Notes: generated by a model from the sequence alone, not told the origin. Shown: positions 37,301-51,949, counted from the first letter of the stretch. The stretch is 64,000 nucleotides of DNA from Oxyruncus cristatus (GCA_013399855.1 VXAY01002818.1:310039-374038); one strand, 5' to 3'. Numbers and translations are program-made.

Positions 37301-40300
37301 AGCCTGCAATAGCAAAACAAACAAAAAAATGGCATTGCATAGCAAAATTGATGCTTTAATATACATTTCTAAACTAAGTATGCCAGTATGCATATTCACT
37401 TAAATATAAAATGCTTCACCAAATGCAACATTGCACATTACAATAAAAACAATTCGTTTAAGCCATTTCGGTCTTCTGAGTGTTACTTATGTATATCTCA
37501 TCATATAATAATTAAAACACATACTGACCAATGCTGCAGCCATATTCCATGACATGTGTTCTACCTCTAGGATACAGCTTTCATACAGTAGCAGTTCCAA
37601 GAGATGTGTTCATCACTGTGTGATAGAAACACTATGCAGTACTTTTTTGCAGTTTGAAGTGTGGCGGGGAGGGGGGGAGAGAGAAGAGGACTTGTACAGT
37701 ATGTAGTCTTAGTTTGATAATTATGTCTTAACTATTTACTATGTTACATCTATCAGTTTTTAATCTAAAATTAGTATGTTGCTTGTAAGAAGGCGAAAGG
37801 TAAATGATAATCATGCTAGCGAAAGAAGATAGTGATGGATAGAGGCAATGATGAAATGTGTCTGATAGGGTAGTTTTCTTCTGTACCACCATTTCGTTGC
37901 TGCTCTGGGATTACAGCAAAATGGTGGCTACTTATATTTTATGGAAAATGTAAATTTTATGGTAACCTTCCTATAGACTCCAAATTGCTTTTCCCCTCCA
38001 CCTCTATTATATTGCTTTGTTAGAATGAGTGCGTGGTTTGCCTTCTGAATTTCACAGTACTACAGGAAAGGGAAATGCTCAGTTGCAAAATTCTGCATCA
38101 ACATTTTAGAATTTACTTACATATGATTAAACAAAACTGTAATCAAATGCGAAGACCATGTTCTTTTATAACTACAGATAAGATATTAAACAGTCATAGG
38201 AAAATAAATAAGATTTGGAGTGTATTCTTGTTTTGCACAGAACTACTGTAACTGAGGCAAACATTTGTGATGCCTTTTTAGTTTTACCTAAAAACTTAGT
38301 CTGTATTATCAAACAGTGTTAATAAGAGGTAGATCTTAAGAAGGGGAAAAGAGATAAAGTCCTAAGGCTTTGCTTTCTAGCCTCACTGTTTTTGTGTTCC
38401 CAATAGTTGACATGGCATAGAGTGACTAAACTGTCTTGTAAAAGATCCCCTTATCTACCTTCTTGAGGAGAGGTAAGGTACTGAAATAGTACCTTACTGA
38501 AACAGCTTTTTGTTTTTGTCACAGTTTCCAGAAGGATGTTTCTTGTGATAATATGATTTTTCCCAAGTATCTAATTCTTAGAAATGAAAATAATTAGAAA
38601 ACTGGCTATAAATATGATTTTTTGTTAACTACATCTCTTAAAATAAAAAGAATGCAGGAAAACAAGAAGCAAAGGGAAGTGAACAGAACCAAATTAAGAA
38701 AATGCAGATATGGAGGAATATTACAATAACGGCTTTTCCTTAAGTTCTGAGGGGAAGATAGTTTATAGAATGTTTTCTTTCTTCAATTACTCTATTACAG
38801 CTAAATTGTATTATTAATATATGGGGTATTTTTAAAATGCAATTTTATCTTTCTTCATAGATATTAGATAGATATTTAAAATTAAATGCATACAATATAA
38901 TCTAAAATTTCCTTGCCCAATTTTATGATGTTCTTGTTGTAAGTTAGCTCAGTTCTGAAGTTGTGAGATTTTAAATAGTGGAAAAATAATCAAATATTTT
39001 AAAAAATCAGCTTCCAGAGCCTTATTGCACTGTTTGTTTATGCGGTGGATATAAGCGAAGTGATAAAGTATTGAATTTAAAGCATGTTTTAATGCAGTGC
39101 ATGCACTGATACTACTTAATTTTAAGGAAGTAGGTTGTTCAAGGAGTAAATTCTTCCTTTGAATGTTTGTATATCTTATTGAATTAGGCATTGTGATGAA
39201 ATGCCAACATCATTTGACATTGCATATATGTACATCCATATAAAAACATGCTCTATTTCCGGGCATACTGGTTACCTATAAACAGAAGGGATGAATGGTT
39301 TTTGAGGTTTATTTGGATGTGCACAAGCACACTATTCTTGTTAGCATGTCATGGCAGCTAGAGACAGAAGAGGTACTGTGTTTCAAGTATATCTTTAACT
39401 TCCACTTCACCCTCCACACTTTTTACACATGTGAATCAGTTGATGTCCCTCAGTGTAAGTGGTGAGTCATAGCATTATGTAAAAACAACATTGCTCTGAA
39501 TCATTTCTGAAAAGTGCTTAAATTTAAACCTCAATATTAATTTTTTTTTGGAATTATTTTGCCCTGAAATGCTCAAACATACTTGAATAGAGATTTTAAA
39601 TGTAAAAACGGTAATCATTTACTTTTTTTTTTATGATGCAATCGTAAGATTTTAGTTGCAATATGACTATCTGTTTTGTTACTCCAGTTTCTTATTTATA
39701 ACCCAAAAGTTGGCAACATTGCTAGGGAGAATCAGGTAAGGAAGTCATTCTATTTTATGGCAAACAAAAAAGTACACTGATCTCAAACTACATGACCTTA
39801 TTTAAAGTTGGACTGATTTTTATTTGCTTTGCAATTTGTTTATTTTAGCTGTGTATTTACATGCAAAGCTTAGAGTACTTTAAAGTTCTATACCAAATGA
39901 AATAATGCCCAGGAAGGTCTAAAAATCCATTTCTTAATTTTACATGTTTAAAGAGAACTGATGTGCACCATACTTTTATCTTAATAAAAAACCCCATAAA
40001 CCTAAGCTCCCCTCTGTCAATCAATGTATTAATCCTGTAGCAATATTAATCACACTATAAAACATAATTTTACATGGTAAAATATGCTATTCAAAACTTC
40101 TAAATAGTAGCATCAATATTTGTGTAATGTACTATAAGTATTTTTGTTTTATAGAGGAGTTCTGTAGTCATTTGTTTTTAAAGTTCTCTGCTTTATACAT
40201 ATTTTGATTCTTAAAAATAAAGGACAAATATATGACGAGCACAAGTTTTAGTATTAGCACTTGCACTTACACAATAAGAAAAAACATGTTCAAACCCCAC

Positions 40301-41419
40301 CAAATTTGTAATGTGCTCATAGCAAGCCCATACAACAGCAAAAGTAAACAACTTGCATAATGAATGAAACGTGTATAATCCTACAGTATCACAGCTGTGC
40401 AGGTTAACATTGGTTTGGTTTGAGTCTGTCAGAGTTGCTGTTGTGATTTCTGTTCTCACTGTAGACCAGACTGAAATCAGCTATGTGTCAGCAGATGTGG
40501 TTAAAAAAATAACTAGATGCAAGGGTTTATGGCATGTTGCAAATCTGGGGGTAAAGATAGGTCTTTATATCCAAAGAAAATAAAATATATATTTTAAATC
40601 CTGAATGAAGTATATACTGTTCATATATTATAACAATGTTTTAAAAAACCTTTGCAGTGCTTTCACACATAATGATGCTATAATCAAATCTGTTGATTAT
40701 TTTATTTCTTTGTTTCAAATCATATGATAATTGTAAACATACAGAAACTATTCGGATATTTTCTAGTTTCAATCACACATTCAATTAAATTGTTCTATGG
40801 ACTAATAAATAAGTTACCTGCTGTATTAATGCAGACATTGAATAACTTTAAGTTTTATGCTATCCAAAAAGGCCCAACACCAAGAGAACAGCCTCATACT
40901 TTTTATTGAACAGGTATTGCAACTGGAACGGGATAGCTTGCTTTATGCCTGCAGACTTGCTATTCGTCTAAAAAGTCAGTGTTTTTTCAGTAGGTTTAAA
41001 ATAATTGTAAAATAATATTAAACCCCACAAATACATTTGTGTTTCCTCAATTACTTGTCTTGAATAAACACAATGTTTTATGTAATGTCTTGCAAAACAG
41101 AAAGTTCAGAAGGATGTTAATTATGATTCGAATTTTCAGAAATTATTGCTTTTGATATGACTCTGAGGTCTCTGTATGAGAGCATTTTGGCTTTTCTGCT
41201 TTATTTTACTGTTAAAAATGATTGATAAAAAAATTATAACTTAGATTATTGTTATGCAGCATTTTTTAGGATAAATAATTTTTTGTTCTCCTAATGTCAG
41301 TCAAGGAACAAATTATTACTAGATAACTCAATTATAACTAATCATTCAGACCAACAAAATGAATGTCAAATAAAAAGAAAAAAAAAAAACACAAAATAAA
41401 ACCCCAACACTTTTGCATT
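34301..41419. other. Unique AT-rich stretch
   Basis: No gene or transposon is recognised in about 7 kb. It contains an A/C-rich low-complexity patch at 35,561-35,640 and a CTCF-like word (AGGTGGCAG) at 36,721-36,729. The sequence becomes A-rich before the N gap at 41,420. Open frames are all about 110 codons or shorter and look random. Confidence 0.6.
35561..35640. repeat. A/C-rich low-complexity tract
   Basis: Runs of CCAACCAACCAAC, A-blocks and AAACCCAAAC-type words occur over about 80 bases. Similar tracts occur at 21,714 and 55,999 and, on the other strand, around 49,355-49,440. They look like decayed simple repeats. Confidence 0.8.
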
Positions 41420-41458
41420 NNNNNNNNNNNNNNNNNNNNNNNNNNNNNNNNNNNNNNN
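41420..41458. other. Assembly gap (39 N)
   Basis: Thirty-nine undetermined bases follow an A-rich, A/C-rich segment. The short length suggests a locally closed but unread patch. No feature can be called across it. Confidence 0.99.
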
Positions 41459-44112
41459 TTTTCCCTCATCTTCTGATGCTGGCAAAGATAAAAGCTGTGC
41501 AATTACATCTCAGCAGTGAGGATGTTGAATTTCACTAGATTTGTCAATCAGAAAGCTCAATTTACTTGCTCACTTTCATAAAATTTAGAAGCGGGGGACA
41601 GAAAGGTAACCTAGTCTTCTGTCTCTACGGGTGTAAAATTATTTTCAGCCTGTATATTTACTTGGAAATGTTTTGCCCAGTTATTTTACAATTGGCTAGC
41701 AATGGGTCACTCCTTGCTCTCTGGGGAGATTTTTCTATTGGTTAACTCACAGTCAGGTTTTTCTTTTTCCCCTACTGATATATTCCCTTTATTAATTTCC
41801 TCCCATTACTCCTAGTTATACCTCCTTTTACTATGTTAAATAATTCCTTTTATGCTAAATAATTCCTTTTTTCCATTTTTGAGTTATCACTGTGTAACAT
41901 TGCTGTTCTCCTTTTTATGGAAACTGTCTCAAATTGGCAAGATCTAAAATATGCTGAGTTAAATCTGCTATAAAAGACTTTATTGACAATTACTATACCT
42001 TAAACACAGTCCTGCTTTAATAAGCTGAGCTAAAACTGAAGTTTGAATAATTTTTGTTAGCTGAAGCAAGAAATCTATTAAAAGGAGCCCCCTATTTTGA
42101 ACTGTTTTGTAGTGATGTAATGGGGCCAAATGATTAGGCATAGCTTAGATAGCCAAAATCCTCTGGGTCAAATTATCCTGTCTGCTGAGAAGCACGACAG
42201 GGTTGAAAGAAACACAGATGCTGGACAAATGTTTCTGGAAAGAGGAGGAAAACTCTTACAAGACGGTCTCCTTTTTCCAGGGTTGAAGCTAATTTCGGTC
42301 TTCTCTCCTTCCCTCTCTGCATTTTCCTGAAGGCTAGAGACTGCCTAGCGCTGAAACCTCTGGATATCCCCTCCCAAAACACTGCCTTCTCCTCATACCT
42401 GAGGCAATCAGAACTTGGTGCTGCAAATTTGGTCTTATTCTGATCCCAGCTAGAGAAGAGCCGGGCAGGTGCATTAACTGCACGTGCCTGCGATGCAGCA
42501 CGTTGGTGCAGGGCCCCTCTGCACCATCACCCTCAAGTCCAGAGTCCTATAAAGGACTCTCAAAGACTGAGTCATCGAGAAGGGAACATTCTTCACAGTG
42601 AGTAGTATCTGCAGACAATTTCTGACGTGCTTTGACCAAACTTCATAAATGGGCTGGCCCAGCTAGGGACAGGGGCAGCAATTCCAGGCTGGAAGCCACC
42701 GTGAGGGGAAATGATGAGGTAGGGTGAATGCACAAAAGCTCCTAGATTTTCAAAGGGGTTGACAGGCTCCCCTGTAAGCCTCATGGCATGTTGGGAAAAT
42801 TTGGATGGTACACATAGATAAACCCTGTCTAGTTTTCTAAACTCTCTTCTATCTCAGCTTCGTTTCCCTGGAGAGACCCCTAAATTTAGTTAGAGAGACT
42901 TTTACAGCAGCCTGACAAGGATTGAAAACCACTGCAATAATGCGCTGATGCATGCTACCACCATGGTTACAGTGAGAAGGTTTGCTGCTCTTTGACACTG
43001 TGCATATGACATTAGTAACTACCCATTTGCATCAGGGCTTTTTTTGCAGATTCTACCCTGGCTGAAGTTAATTGAAACTGAGGGCTTATTCCCTTTATAA
43101 ACCAGACATGTTTTAAGATACCTGTGTATGTTTAAATGGGGACTTGGTTTTTTTCCCCTTCAATTGGTTATCTTTGTAAAACTTTGATTTCTGCATCTGA
43201 AAGGACTGGGCCCTCCAATGTGTGTGGATAATTTACTTTATTCTATTCAACTCTCTAAATGGATGTGAATTTGTACAAAGCTTTCAGTGTTGAAGAAATG
43301 GCTGTCTTCATTACTTTGTATTTTCTAGTCAGCATATTGATTCTCATGAAAATTAAGGTTGCTGAGATGTATCTTATTTTGCAGTTTAAAGGTCGTTTTG
43401 GAATCTTTTTTCTTGTATCGCAATATGATCGCTTACTGAGAGTACCCAAAAAGTGACAGATAATGTAGGCAAAAATCCCACAAGTACTTGTAAATATTTT
43501 ATTTCACCGTAACATTTAAAACCTTCATTTTTTTTTTTATCTTGGTATAATATGTTTTAAACAATTCTGTAATCCCTTGAAGCATGTAAAAGTGCTCCAT
43601 GTAAACAGGTCCCTCAGCCCTTGTTCTTTAGACTGTAGTGAGGCTGCTGAAAGATTTGAGTGATGGTGCAATGCTTTAAATTAAATATAGATTTGGGGTT
43701 CTGAGCCTGCTGAGTTGAGTGCTGTAAACACTGAAGGACCAATCAAAACAAACATAAGTGACGCTAGTGATCTTCATTGAATCATTTGGCATTTCTCTTG
43801 ACTTGTTTAGAGACAAATGCTTTTGTTTCCTTTGGTGCAATTTTGTTTCTAGATCTACTCTGAATTTTCATTTACAGAGAGTATATCACAAGATAAATAG
43901 CATGCTTTTACCTTGAGCAGCTAGTTAGAAAAATGCAGAGCATAAAGCAAGGGAACTGTGGCATTTGGAGGCTCTGTTTTCCTGATGAGATGAACTGTGT
44001 TTTATTCCTGATCAAATGTTCTCTCTTTTTGCAGTATCCTAAGTCCATCATATGCTGTTTGTGAGTAAAATTCCCAACTTGAAATTGCTATGGTTAAGAA
44101 GTAAGAAGTATA
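41459..44112. other. Noncoding stretch with promoter-like patch
   Basis: No gene is recognised. The GC-richer part at 42,160-42,780 stands out and includes the motif cluster annotated separately. Open frames on both strands of that patch are short, 60-70 codons, and carry no domain. Confidence 0.55.
42481..42574. promoter_or_regulatory. Motif cluster: E-box, two hairpins, TATA in inverted repeat, AP-1 site
   Basis: Within 94 bases there are a CACGTG E-box (42,481-42,486) and an inverted repeat GGTGCAG/CTGCACC (42,505-42,511 and 42,519-42,525). A second perfect inverted repeat, AGAGTCC/GGACTCT (42,541-42,547 and 42,554-42,560), has TATAAA as its 6-base loop. A consensus AP-1 site TGAGTCA follows at 42,568-42,574. 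The patch is GC-richer than its flanks. It resembles an enhancer or promoter module, but each motif is short and could occur by chance. Confidence 0.3.
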
Positions 44113-44158
44113 ATGTGCATGTGTGCATGTGCATGTGTGTGTGTGTGTGCATATGTGT
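44113..44158. repeat. Alternating purine-pyrimidine (TG/CA) repeat, Z-DNA candidate
   Basis: Forty-six bases alternate strictly between purine and pyrimidine (ATGTGCATGTGTGC..., with GTGTGTGTGTGTGTG in the middle). Such runs are known to adopt left-handed Z-DNA under negative supercoiling. It is also a polymorphic dinucleotide microsatellite candidate. Confidence 0.85.
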
Positions 44159-47100
44159 CTGTGTTCATTAACATTTGAGGTAGCAGGTGCTGAGAGCTCT
44201 TTTTCCTTGGTGTGAATATATTTTGTATCAGTGGAAGGCACTGAGAGATCTTATGCTGCAATCTTTTCTGAGAGCAGCTTAACATTATTTTTAGTGCTTC
44301 ATTGGAAGGGGACCATGCAAGCCAAGGCTCTTCTCCAGTGCTAACAGCTCCAGAATTATACTCGAGTTTGAAGACTAAATGATTGTGCAAGGATATAGGA
44401 TTTTTATTTCTGTCATTAAAGAGCGGGAAGGCATAGAAGAGCAGCCTGTGGAAGCATATTTATTTGTCCTTTTTTTCCTTCTTGCTCTGTACAAGAGCTT
44501 GACCTTTCTAGTGGTGAGTTGATCTGGTTGTCCTCATTTTGGTTCTTTTAAAAGACTTTTGCATATGCAGTCATGTTCACTATTAAAAATGTGACTAACT
44601 ATGGAGAATTTTCTCTTTTAACTGCAGCAGAAAAATATACTCCTTTGTCATAAAGGGAGACTGATGGAGGTAAAACAAAGATTAGGCTATTTCAACACCA
44701 ATCTCTTATGTAATATAGAACATCATCACAGAGAAATAGGGAAATAATGAACAACCCATGCAGAGAGAGGAGAGAGCAGAATGAGATGTTAAAAATAAAC
44801 AAAACAAGTCACTGATGAGAGCTAAGCTTAATACAAAATGCATCTTTCCTCTTTGAAGGGCGAAATCACACACCTAGAATGTCTCATACTGGCTGAGAAA
44901 AGAAAGACTAGTTAGTGGCCAAGAACACCCTGATGTTCTGTGCTACAAATTGAAAGTGAAGGTTACTTTATTGTAGACTTTATCTTAAAGCAGTAAAACG
45001 GGTAGCTGCAGCTACAACTGAAAGTATTGATTTTGTAATTTCAGCAAATTAAGAACAAGACAGGAAACCTATTAAACCTTTCCACTGATTGCCAGGGTAC
45101 TTTTTGGTGATGCTGGTGCTGACATTAAAATTGCACGCGCTGTCTCTTTAAAGCCAAACATATACATTTTACAGAAGATAGTGCCAGCTAACATGCTGAA
45201 AAAGGATCTTTATAAATCTGTGTAATTTCACATTTCAGATGTGAAACTTTTGAAGCCTGATGACATGAATGTCAAGCAGCACATCTAAAATTTTCATAAA
45301 TTATGGTTCATGTTAGATGTGCTTTCATTACATTTTAATAAATTAAAATTTTCACAAAGCCAGAAGATTTTTTATAATAATAGCAAAGATGGTAACGCTA
45401 GTAATAGCATTATCTGTCAGAACATTATGAGTAATGATTATGTAAAAATCTATGTAACAAAGGCTAACAGAAGAAATGATCAAATTATATTCTTCTGTAT
45501 CTGGTATAAAACAAGTTATTTTATTATGGTAGCAAAAAAACAACTTCTCTTAAAGCAGTATTTAAATTATTTTAAAAATCAGTGTAATTAAATTCATGTG
45601 AATTACAATATTTAAGATCACTTGTTTCATAAAGGACTTTTAAAGCTTTGCTTTAATATTACTGAATATAAATTAAAATATTGTGTCTTTTACAAATGCA
45701 ATATTTCTAATAGCCCTTAAGAAGAAAATTTTTCATTAAAAGAGGGCAGGGCAAGGGAAATTATACCTGAATGCACTTGAGAACCTTATAAAGATGTAAG
45801 TTTCCAGTTTATCCAATTCATAAATATTTTGTTTCATCTGAGCTGGTCTTTGGCATCATTCCAGTGTGTAAACAAGCATGGGTTTTACACACACAAATCT
45901 AATTTACAGGCAAGCCATTATCTACATTTATTGTAGTAGCCAGCAGTTTGTGATGTGCCTGTAACAGAAATGCACAGTGATAGAGGAGGCGATGGGAATG
46001 TTAACTTAAAAAGAGATTGGATTTGTAACAACAAAGGTGTTCTTAAAAAGCATGGGGGAACACTGCTGAGAGACTGTGAGCCGAAAGTCCCCACCAGAAT
46101 GGTCTTCAGGAACTTGTAGCAGGTGTTTACATCTAAACATGTGAATGAGAATGTGCAGCTTATGTTAGCAGGGAGCCACGAAATAGTGTATGAAAATTAG
46201 GTATCAGGTGTGAAAAAGTATATCTAAAGATAGAGGTGAGGAAAGGTGAAGTGGATTTAATAGTCAGAAAATACTGAGATAAGTAGGAGGGAAAACTAAG
46301 AGGAGTGCAGAGCTTTAAAGGAATTGTCTTTTTTTCTCTGATGAAGGAGAAATGCAGCTGGAGAATGCTAGAGAACTGTAACCACCCAACCAAAACCAGC
46401 TGAAGTTGGGATGGTAACAATGACTCTTTGCGGTGCCTCTCTTCAGTTTACCAGGAATATACACACGTGCCTGATCGCATAAACCTATATCTTTTCTTGT
46501 TTTTACAGCAGATATGCCAGGCCATTGATGCCGGCCAAATGAGATACTGCACATCAAATATTACAAGTACATTCAGATAATACCTGTAACTTCACAAAAA
46601 CATTGGTGCTTTATTGTACTGAAGAGGCAGAAAATGAAAGAGACAGCCATCTCCCAGATACTCCATGATCTGGGGCTTGGCTGAATCTAGAGCAATGACT
46701 ATGAAGAGGAGAAAGATGCAATAACAGCAACTACAGGTGCACATGCAAGTTATTCACAGTGACGTAAATACTTACAGGTGACCACCAGAATAACCACTCC
46801 CAGATGGTGGTGATTTGTAGGGGCAGAGGCAAAAGGCAGGTTATTAAGAAGGAAATTAAACAGGTAAAGATCAGTAACTCCCTGAGAGATGATACTTTAT
46901 TTGGTTCAGGATGGTTTCAATAACCTGAGAAGAAGCTTTAAGTTACCTCGCTGAAGTTCCTTCTGGCCATTTGACAATGCTGAGATTTTATTAAACCTAC
47001 TGAGAGCTTGAGTCTTCTCCTGAAATTTTTTCTTTTAAGGGACTTTCTTCCTACTAAATGTTGGTATTTCCTTGTCCATTGTGGATACTAGCTACCTGCC

Positions 47101-50100
47101 ACTCTCCTGCAGATCCATAATTTTGCCAGAGTTGTGATTGGTGGTATTTCCATTTAAATTTTATCACAGGGGTTTCAATATGTTTTGCAATTTTTGTTTT
47201 TCCAGATTCATCAGAACTTCTAATTTTATTTAGTTTTTAATTGAATGTTATAGTTCAAAACTGGAACATAGGCTTGTATATGTTTTACTGATTCATGTGT
47301 GTACTTATGTATATAAATATAAACATGCACCAAAATCTCTCACCTATTGGTTTCAGGAAGGTGGAAGAACAAAGAATGACTGGATGGCAGAAGGTCAACA
47401 TAAAATGTTCAAGTCCTTCCTTTAGTTGATATAAAGTGAAGATTAGAACATCAGTCTTCTACATCTAGGGAGAAGACTCGAAATTTAAACTGAAATAATG
47501 CCTAATAAGCTTTTTTGTGCAACACAAGAGATGGATGGAGACATAAACAAGAAGAACCAGTAGCCAAGTAAGGCACGACAGTTGCTGGAATATTTTGCAA
47601 AAAACATAATGTGTGTACATCTCCCATAATCCTGGAAAGTGCCCTCATTAAAAGCTTTTTTATGGTATTTTGCAGAACTTTCTTTCCATATGAAACACTT
47701 GGAGAATCTGGCTTATGACCCAAGACATAATGGGAAAAAAACTATTAAATATCCCAGAATGCTACAGTGTAGGAGAATCATGTCCTGCACACCTTTACAC
47801 TGAGAGTATTGGGAGAGTTTTTGACACACGTGAACCTGTGCTCAAGAATGCACTTGTGCACACTGGAAAACATTGATCTTTATTAAAATTTGATTTGTGC
47901 CTTGAAGCCTGTCCAGAAGCACAGAAACAGAACTGTCCAAAGGCCACTTGAAATTGAATCAACAAGTGACAAAAAGTTTGGCAGTAAAACATTGATTTTG
48001 TAGAAGGTAATTGTGGATACCACTGCCTCCATTTCTTAGTGTATTACAAATGAGAAGAACTAAATTCGTTTGCATGGTCAAGGTAAGGTTATGTACCACT
48101 GCTTGAATTGTGAATTAGTTGGAAAATATGTCTACTGATGTTGAGATATTAACATGAAGCTTTCAAAGGCTAATTTTCAGTAGACATATCGTGAAAATAA
48201 ACTTCTGTTTGAGGGTTAAGGAAGTCAATAAAGATTAAGTTAATAGGATCTCTGATACAGGACTGTGCTAAATGAAATAGTATAAAACATTGGATAGGCT
48301 TGTAATAAATGGCATCATTTCGAACTTAGATCTAAATGAAGTGTCTGCCTGAATTCCATGGAAAAAGTGTAAAAATAGCATAAGCAAAATAAATTCCTAA
48401 AAGTGTATACTGAAGAGAGAAATGAAGAATTTAAACCATCTGGAATAAATTACTGAGCTGACTATATCACCATTCTTGGATGATGTCCTCAAGTAAATGA
48501 ACACAGAGCTATACAAAATGTAATATCAGTAAACAGATTTTTGCACTAGAATTAGTGGTATTTTTAGTAGAAATCAAAATAGAATGTAATTACAAATGAT
48601 GATGAGGAAAATAGGAAAAGAAAAAAAATATTTTCCCACAATTTATCTTCTGTTTACGGTGTATTATTCACACACAGCAAATACACGAGGTGCATGCTTG
48701 TTGGAGCACACACAGGTTTTTTATTGTAGAAGTTCTGATTTTTCTTGGTTCTTCTTTTACCTAGGTAAGCAAACTGATAGGAAACAAGAAGAATTGACTT
48801 TTTCATGGAGAAATCATTGAGTGCTAAGTACTCTTTGATGACCTGAAAAATGTTTCTAAGGATAACAGAAGGGAGAAATCTTTTGAAGTTTAAAGACAAT
48901 ACTTTTTTTTCTTCCAGTGCTTTCAAACAAGGAGAGGGGGAGAGAGATGAGTGAGAAGAGGGAAAATATGTTTTCGGTTTATAAATTCACTGGTGTCTGC
49001 AATTCATAAAGGAATTTTGTTTTTATTTTTTTTGTTCCCTCAAGTTTTCCTTATTGTTTAATCAATGTTTCTACTGGGAAAGATACATTAAAAGAATGAT
49101 TTTGTCTCATGGTTGTGACTCACAAAAATGTGGTTAAAGACAGAAATGTTAAATTATTGTCTTGAATTCAAACTTGGAAATAGTCAAGAAACAATTAAGT
49201 GAAAATCAATAGCTCTGTTTGTCACTTCCTTACTACTTTTTTTTTTTTTTTTAAACTTTTTTCTAAGAAGAAGGATATGAGTTGAATTTTGGTTTTGGTT
49301 AAATCTGAGAATGTTTGTGTATTTTTATGAACTTACTGAAATTATTCCCTCTTTAGTTTTTTTGTTTGGTTTGGTTTTGGTTTTTTGTTTGTTTGGGGGG
49401 GTTTTGGTGTTTTTTTGTTTGTTTGTTTTGTTTCATTTTTTAAACAGGGCCAAAGTACTTTATCTACTTTCCTTTGTTATTAATACAAATCAATTAACAG
49501 ATATGTAGAAAAAATTGCAAGAGTGGTGTTTCTCAATGGTTTTGCCCATTGTTCTATACAGTACCAGTTGCATCTCTTTTCCTACCAACTACTCTTTCCT
49601 ACGCAATAAGTAGAATTATGTTCACTTGGGGCTCTTTCTCTGCCTATGTCCCTCTTTTCTGCTTGTGAAGTGCTTCTCAGATTCGGAAATATTAAGTCTA
49701 TTGGTCACAACACAACTGGGTGTGTATGCTCAGCAGGCATAATCATCTTTCCATCTTCTGTTAATTAAGAGGACTTTCCTCCTAAGCTACCACTCTTCCA
49801 ACTTGAGTGCCTGCTAGCATCACTTCTGGATCCTCCACTTGTCATCCACTCCAATTCCAGTTTTCCCAGTAGATGCCTCTCAAAAGAGGAGGATGGTCTT
49901 TCCCCACAGCCCCCACCTTTTTCCATTTGAATGTGAAAGCTGAATGTGGTTTCAGCCATTTCTGATATGTTCCCATTTCCTACTAAAATTAAAATCATCC
50001 CATAATTCAAGAAGAAAGATATTAGAACGTTGTCTGTGTTTACTCTGACACTGACACTGTCCTTACCTTTGAAGTGTCATCTTTTGCAGTGACACCTAGA

Positions 50101-51949
50101 TGTGAAGCTATAGAGTAAACTGCACAAATGGAAATATTTTGTATTGTTATAGGAGAAATGGAATTAGTTTTAGAATTCCTTTCTTGTTTGTTTGTTTGTT
50201 TGTTGTTCTGGGGTTTTTTCCCTTTTTAAAAAGTCCCCTTTCCAGCACACTTTTAAAATGTGTTGTGTCAAAACAAATTGTTTGGTAACATTCCCCTGCA
50301 ATGTGATGGAAAAGTGGCATTCCTTCCATCTCTTCAGGGCATTTGTAGCTATACTGCATCTTTACAATTTTTTTCCCTGTTTTGCTTAATCAAATTATGT
50401 TTCCTTGACTTCTTTGTTTCAAGAATCACCTAAATGTGCTAGATAATTCAGCAGAAAAGTGTGGCTTAGAAAAATTATTTTTTGAACTCAACATCACACA
50501 CGGAAGAGATTAAGATATTTTTGCATCATGCTTGCTTTGGTTTCTTTGTCAGGATGACCAGAAACTGGTTTAGAGTTGCAGTATCAGCATCTCTGGAGAA
50601 AAGACTGTACTTACACCTCTGAATTTGAGGTATGATAACTGCTTTTTCACATTCTAAATGGATGATGATTAAACTAAGACAAGTCAATATTTGATGAATA
50701 TGAAAGCAATCTTTTATAGTGAAGAATAGTTTCTAACGGGAAGGAATAGAAGCCTGCAACCTGGGACACCTAAAACTGGTATGTTCATAGTCCCAATAGG
50801 CTCATTCTTCCTATCTGTTGTATACAGCTAGAGGATAAAGTTAGTCTTGTATGCTTCCTTAAAACTTCATTTTTTTTTCCAAAATCAGGAACAAAACTTT
50901 ACCTATCTACTAAAGAAGATTGTCCAATGAGAGAAGGTGACCAATAGATAGTCAGGTTAACTGGTGTGTGATCCCAGGCTGCCTGTTGAAGTGTGTTCCT
51001 TTGGGGAAGTCTCTCTCCAAGTGGGAAAATTTTGTTCTTATTAGCAATGTGGATGCAATTGACTTCATCCCTTAGCCAGAGGAACCTAAGCTCAAACTGC
51101 TGCCAAAGTCAAACCTAAAAACCGCCTAAGGTGGTCTGTAATATCTTGTGGCAGGAAAAAGAAGGTTTGAGGAGAATTTTTTTTTTTTGCATTTTCTGCA
51201 TTAAGCAAATGAGTATTCACACATACACCGAAAAGTACAGACTGCAAGTTCTTATTATGTGTCTTATCTTTCACACCACTGAAATACATGGATTTTTAAT
51301 TTGGAAATATGACTACAAATGTGACAGAAAGAAAATTACTTTTTAAATATGAAACCAGAGTTTAATATTTTCAGGAAGAAGGATATGAAGGTTAGAAGCA
51401 TGTTTTCAACTGTAAATCCATCCATTTCTTCAGGAAATTATTTGGGCAAACTGAAAAGAGACAGTTTGAAGGATCTGTCAGCAAAGGTGGAAATATCTAA
51501 GCAGCAAGGGTGTTCTTCTACAAAGAATAGACAATTTAATCACCTTTCTAATGAAAGTAATAACTAACATTAGAGTTGGTTGCTGAGGAAGATCATGGCA
51601 TCTCCACTGTTGTTTTTAAAGGAAGGAATATTAGAAAAATATCCATCAAGACTGGTTCACATGAGGCCTTGATATACTGGGTTGGATTGTTGATTTATGA
51701 GCATTTTTTCTGTCTCAATTTCACCTCCTCTGAAAGAACAGGTAGCTTTTTTTGAGATGGTTCTGAGAGAATGACAAACTTCCATGGTCACTTCAGTAAG
51801 TACTGGCAATGACAGAAGCAAGTGAATGTTGTCAGACACCTAAAGCAATCAATGAGACTAAAACTCGGGACTGTGGTTTGCAAGCCCAACAGGGTTCTGT
51901 TGAATGGAAGGTGGACATGGTCTGACTGTGAGGCTGAAGAAAGATAGGC
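44159..51949. other. Long unique AT-rich stretch
   Basis: No gene or transposon is recognised in about 7.8 kb. A T16 run lies at 49,237-49,252, a G/T-rich low-complexity tract at about 49,355-49,440, and TTTG repeats at about 50,186-50,203. Open frames are under 100 codons. Confidence 0.6.

Noticed and set aside
44176..44198. let-7-like seed (TGAGGTAG followed by CAGG)
   Set aside because: Only the first eight bases match the mature let-7 start. The rest differs and no convincing complementary arm forms a precursor hairpin.
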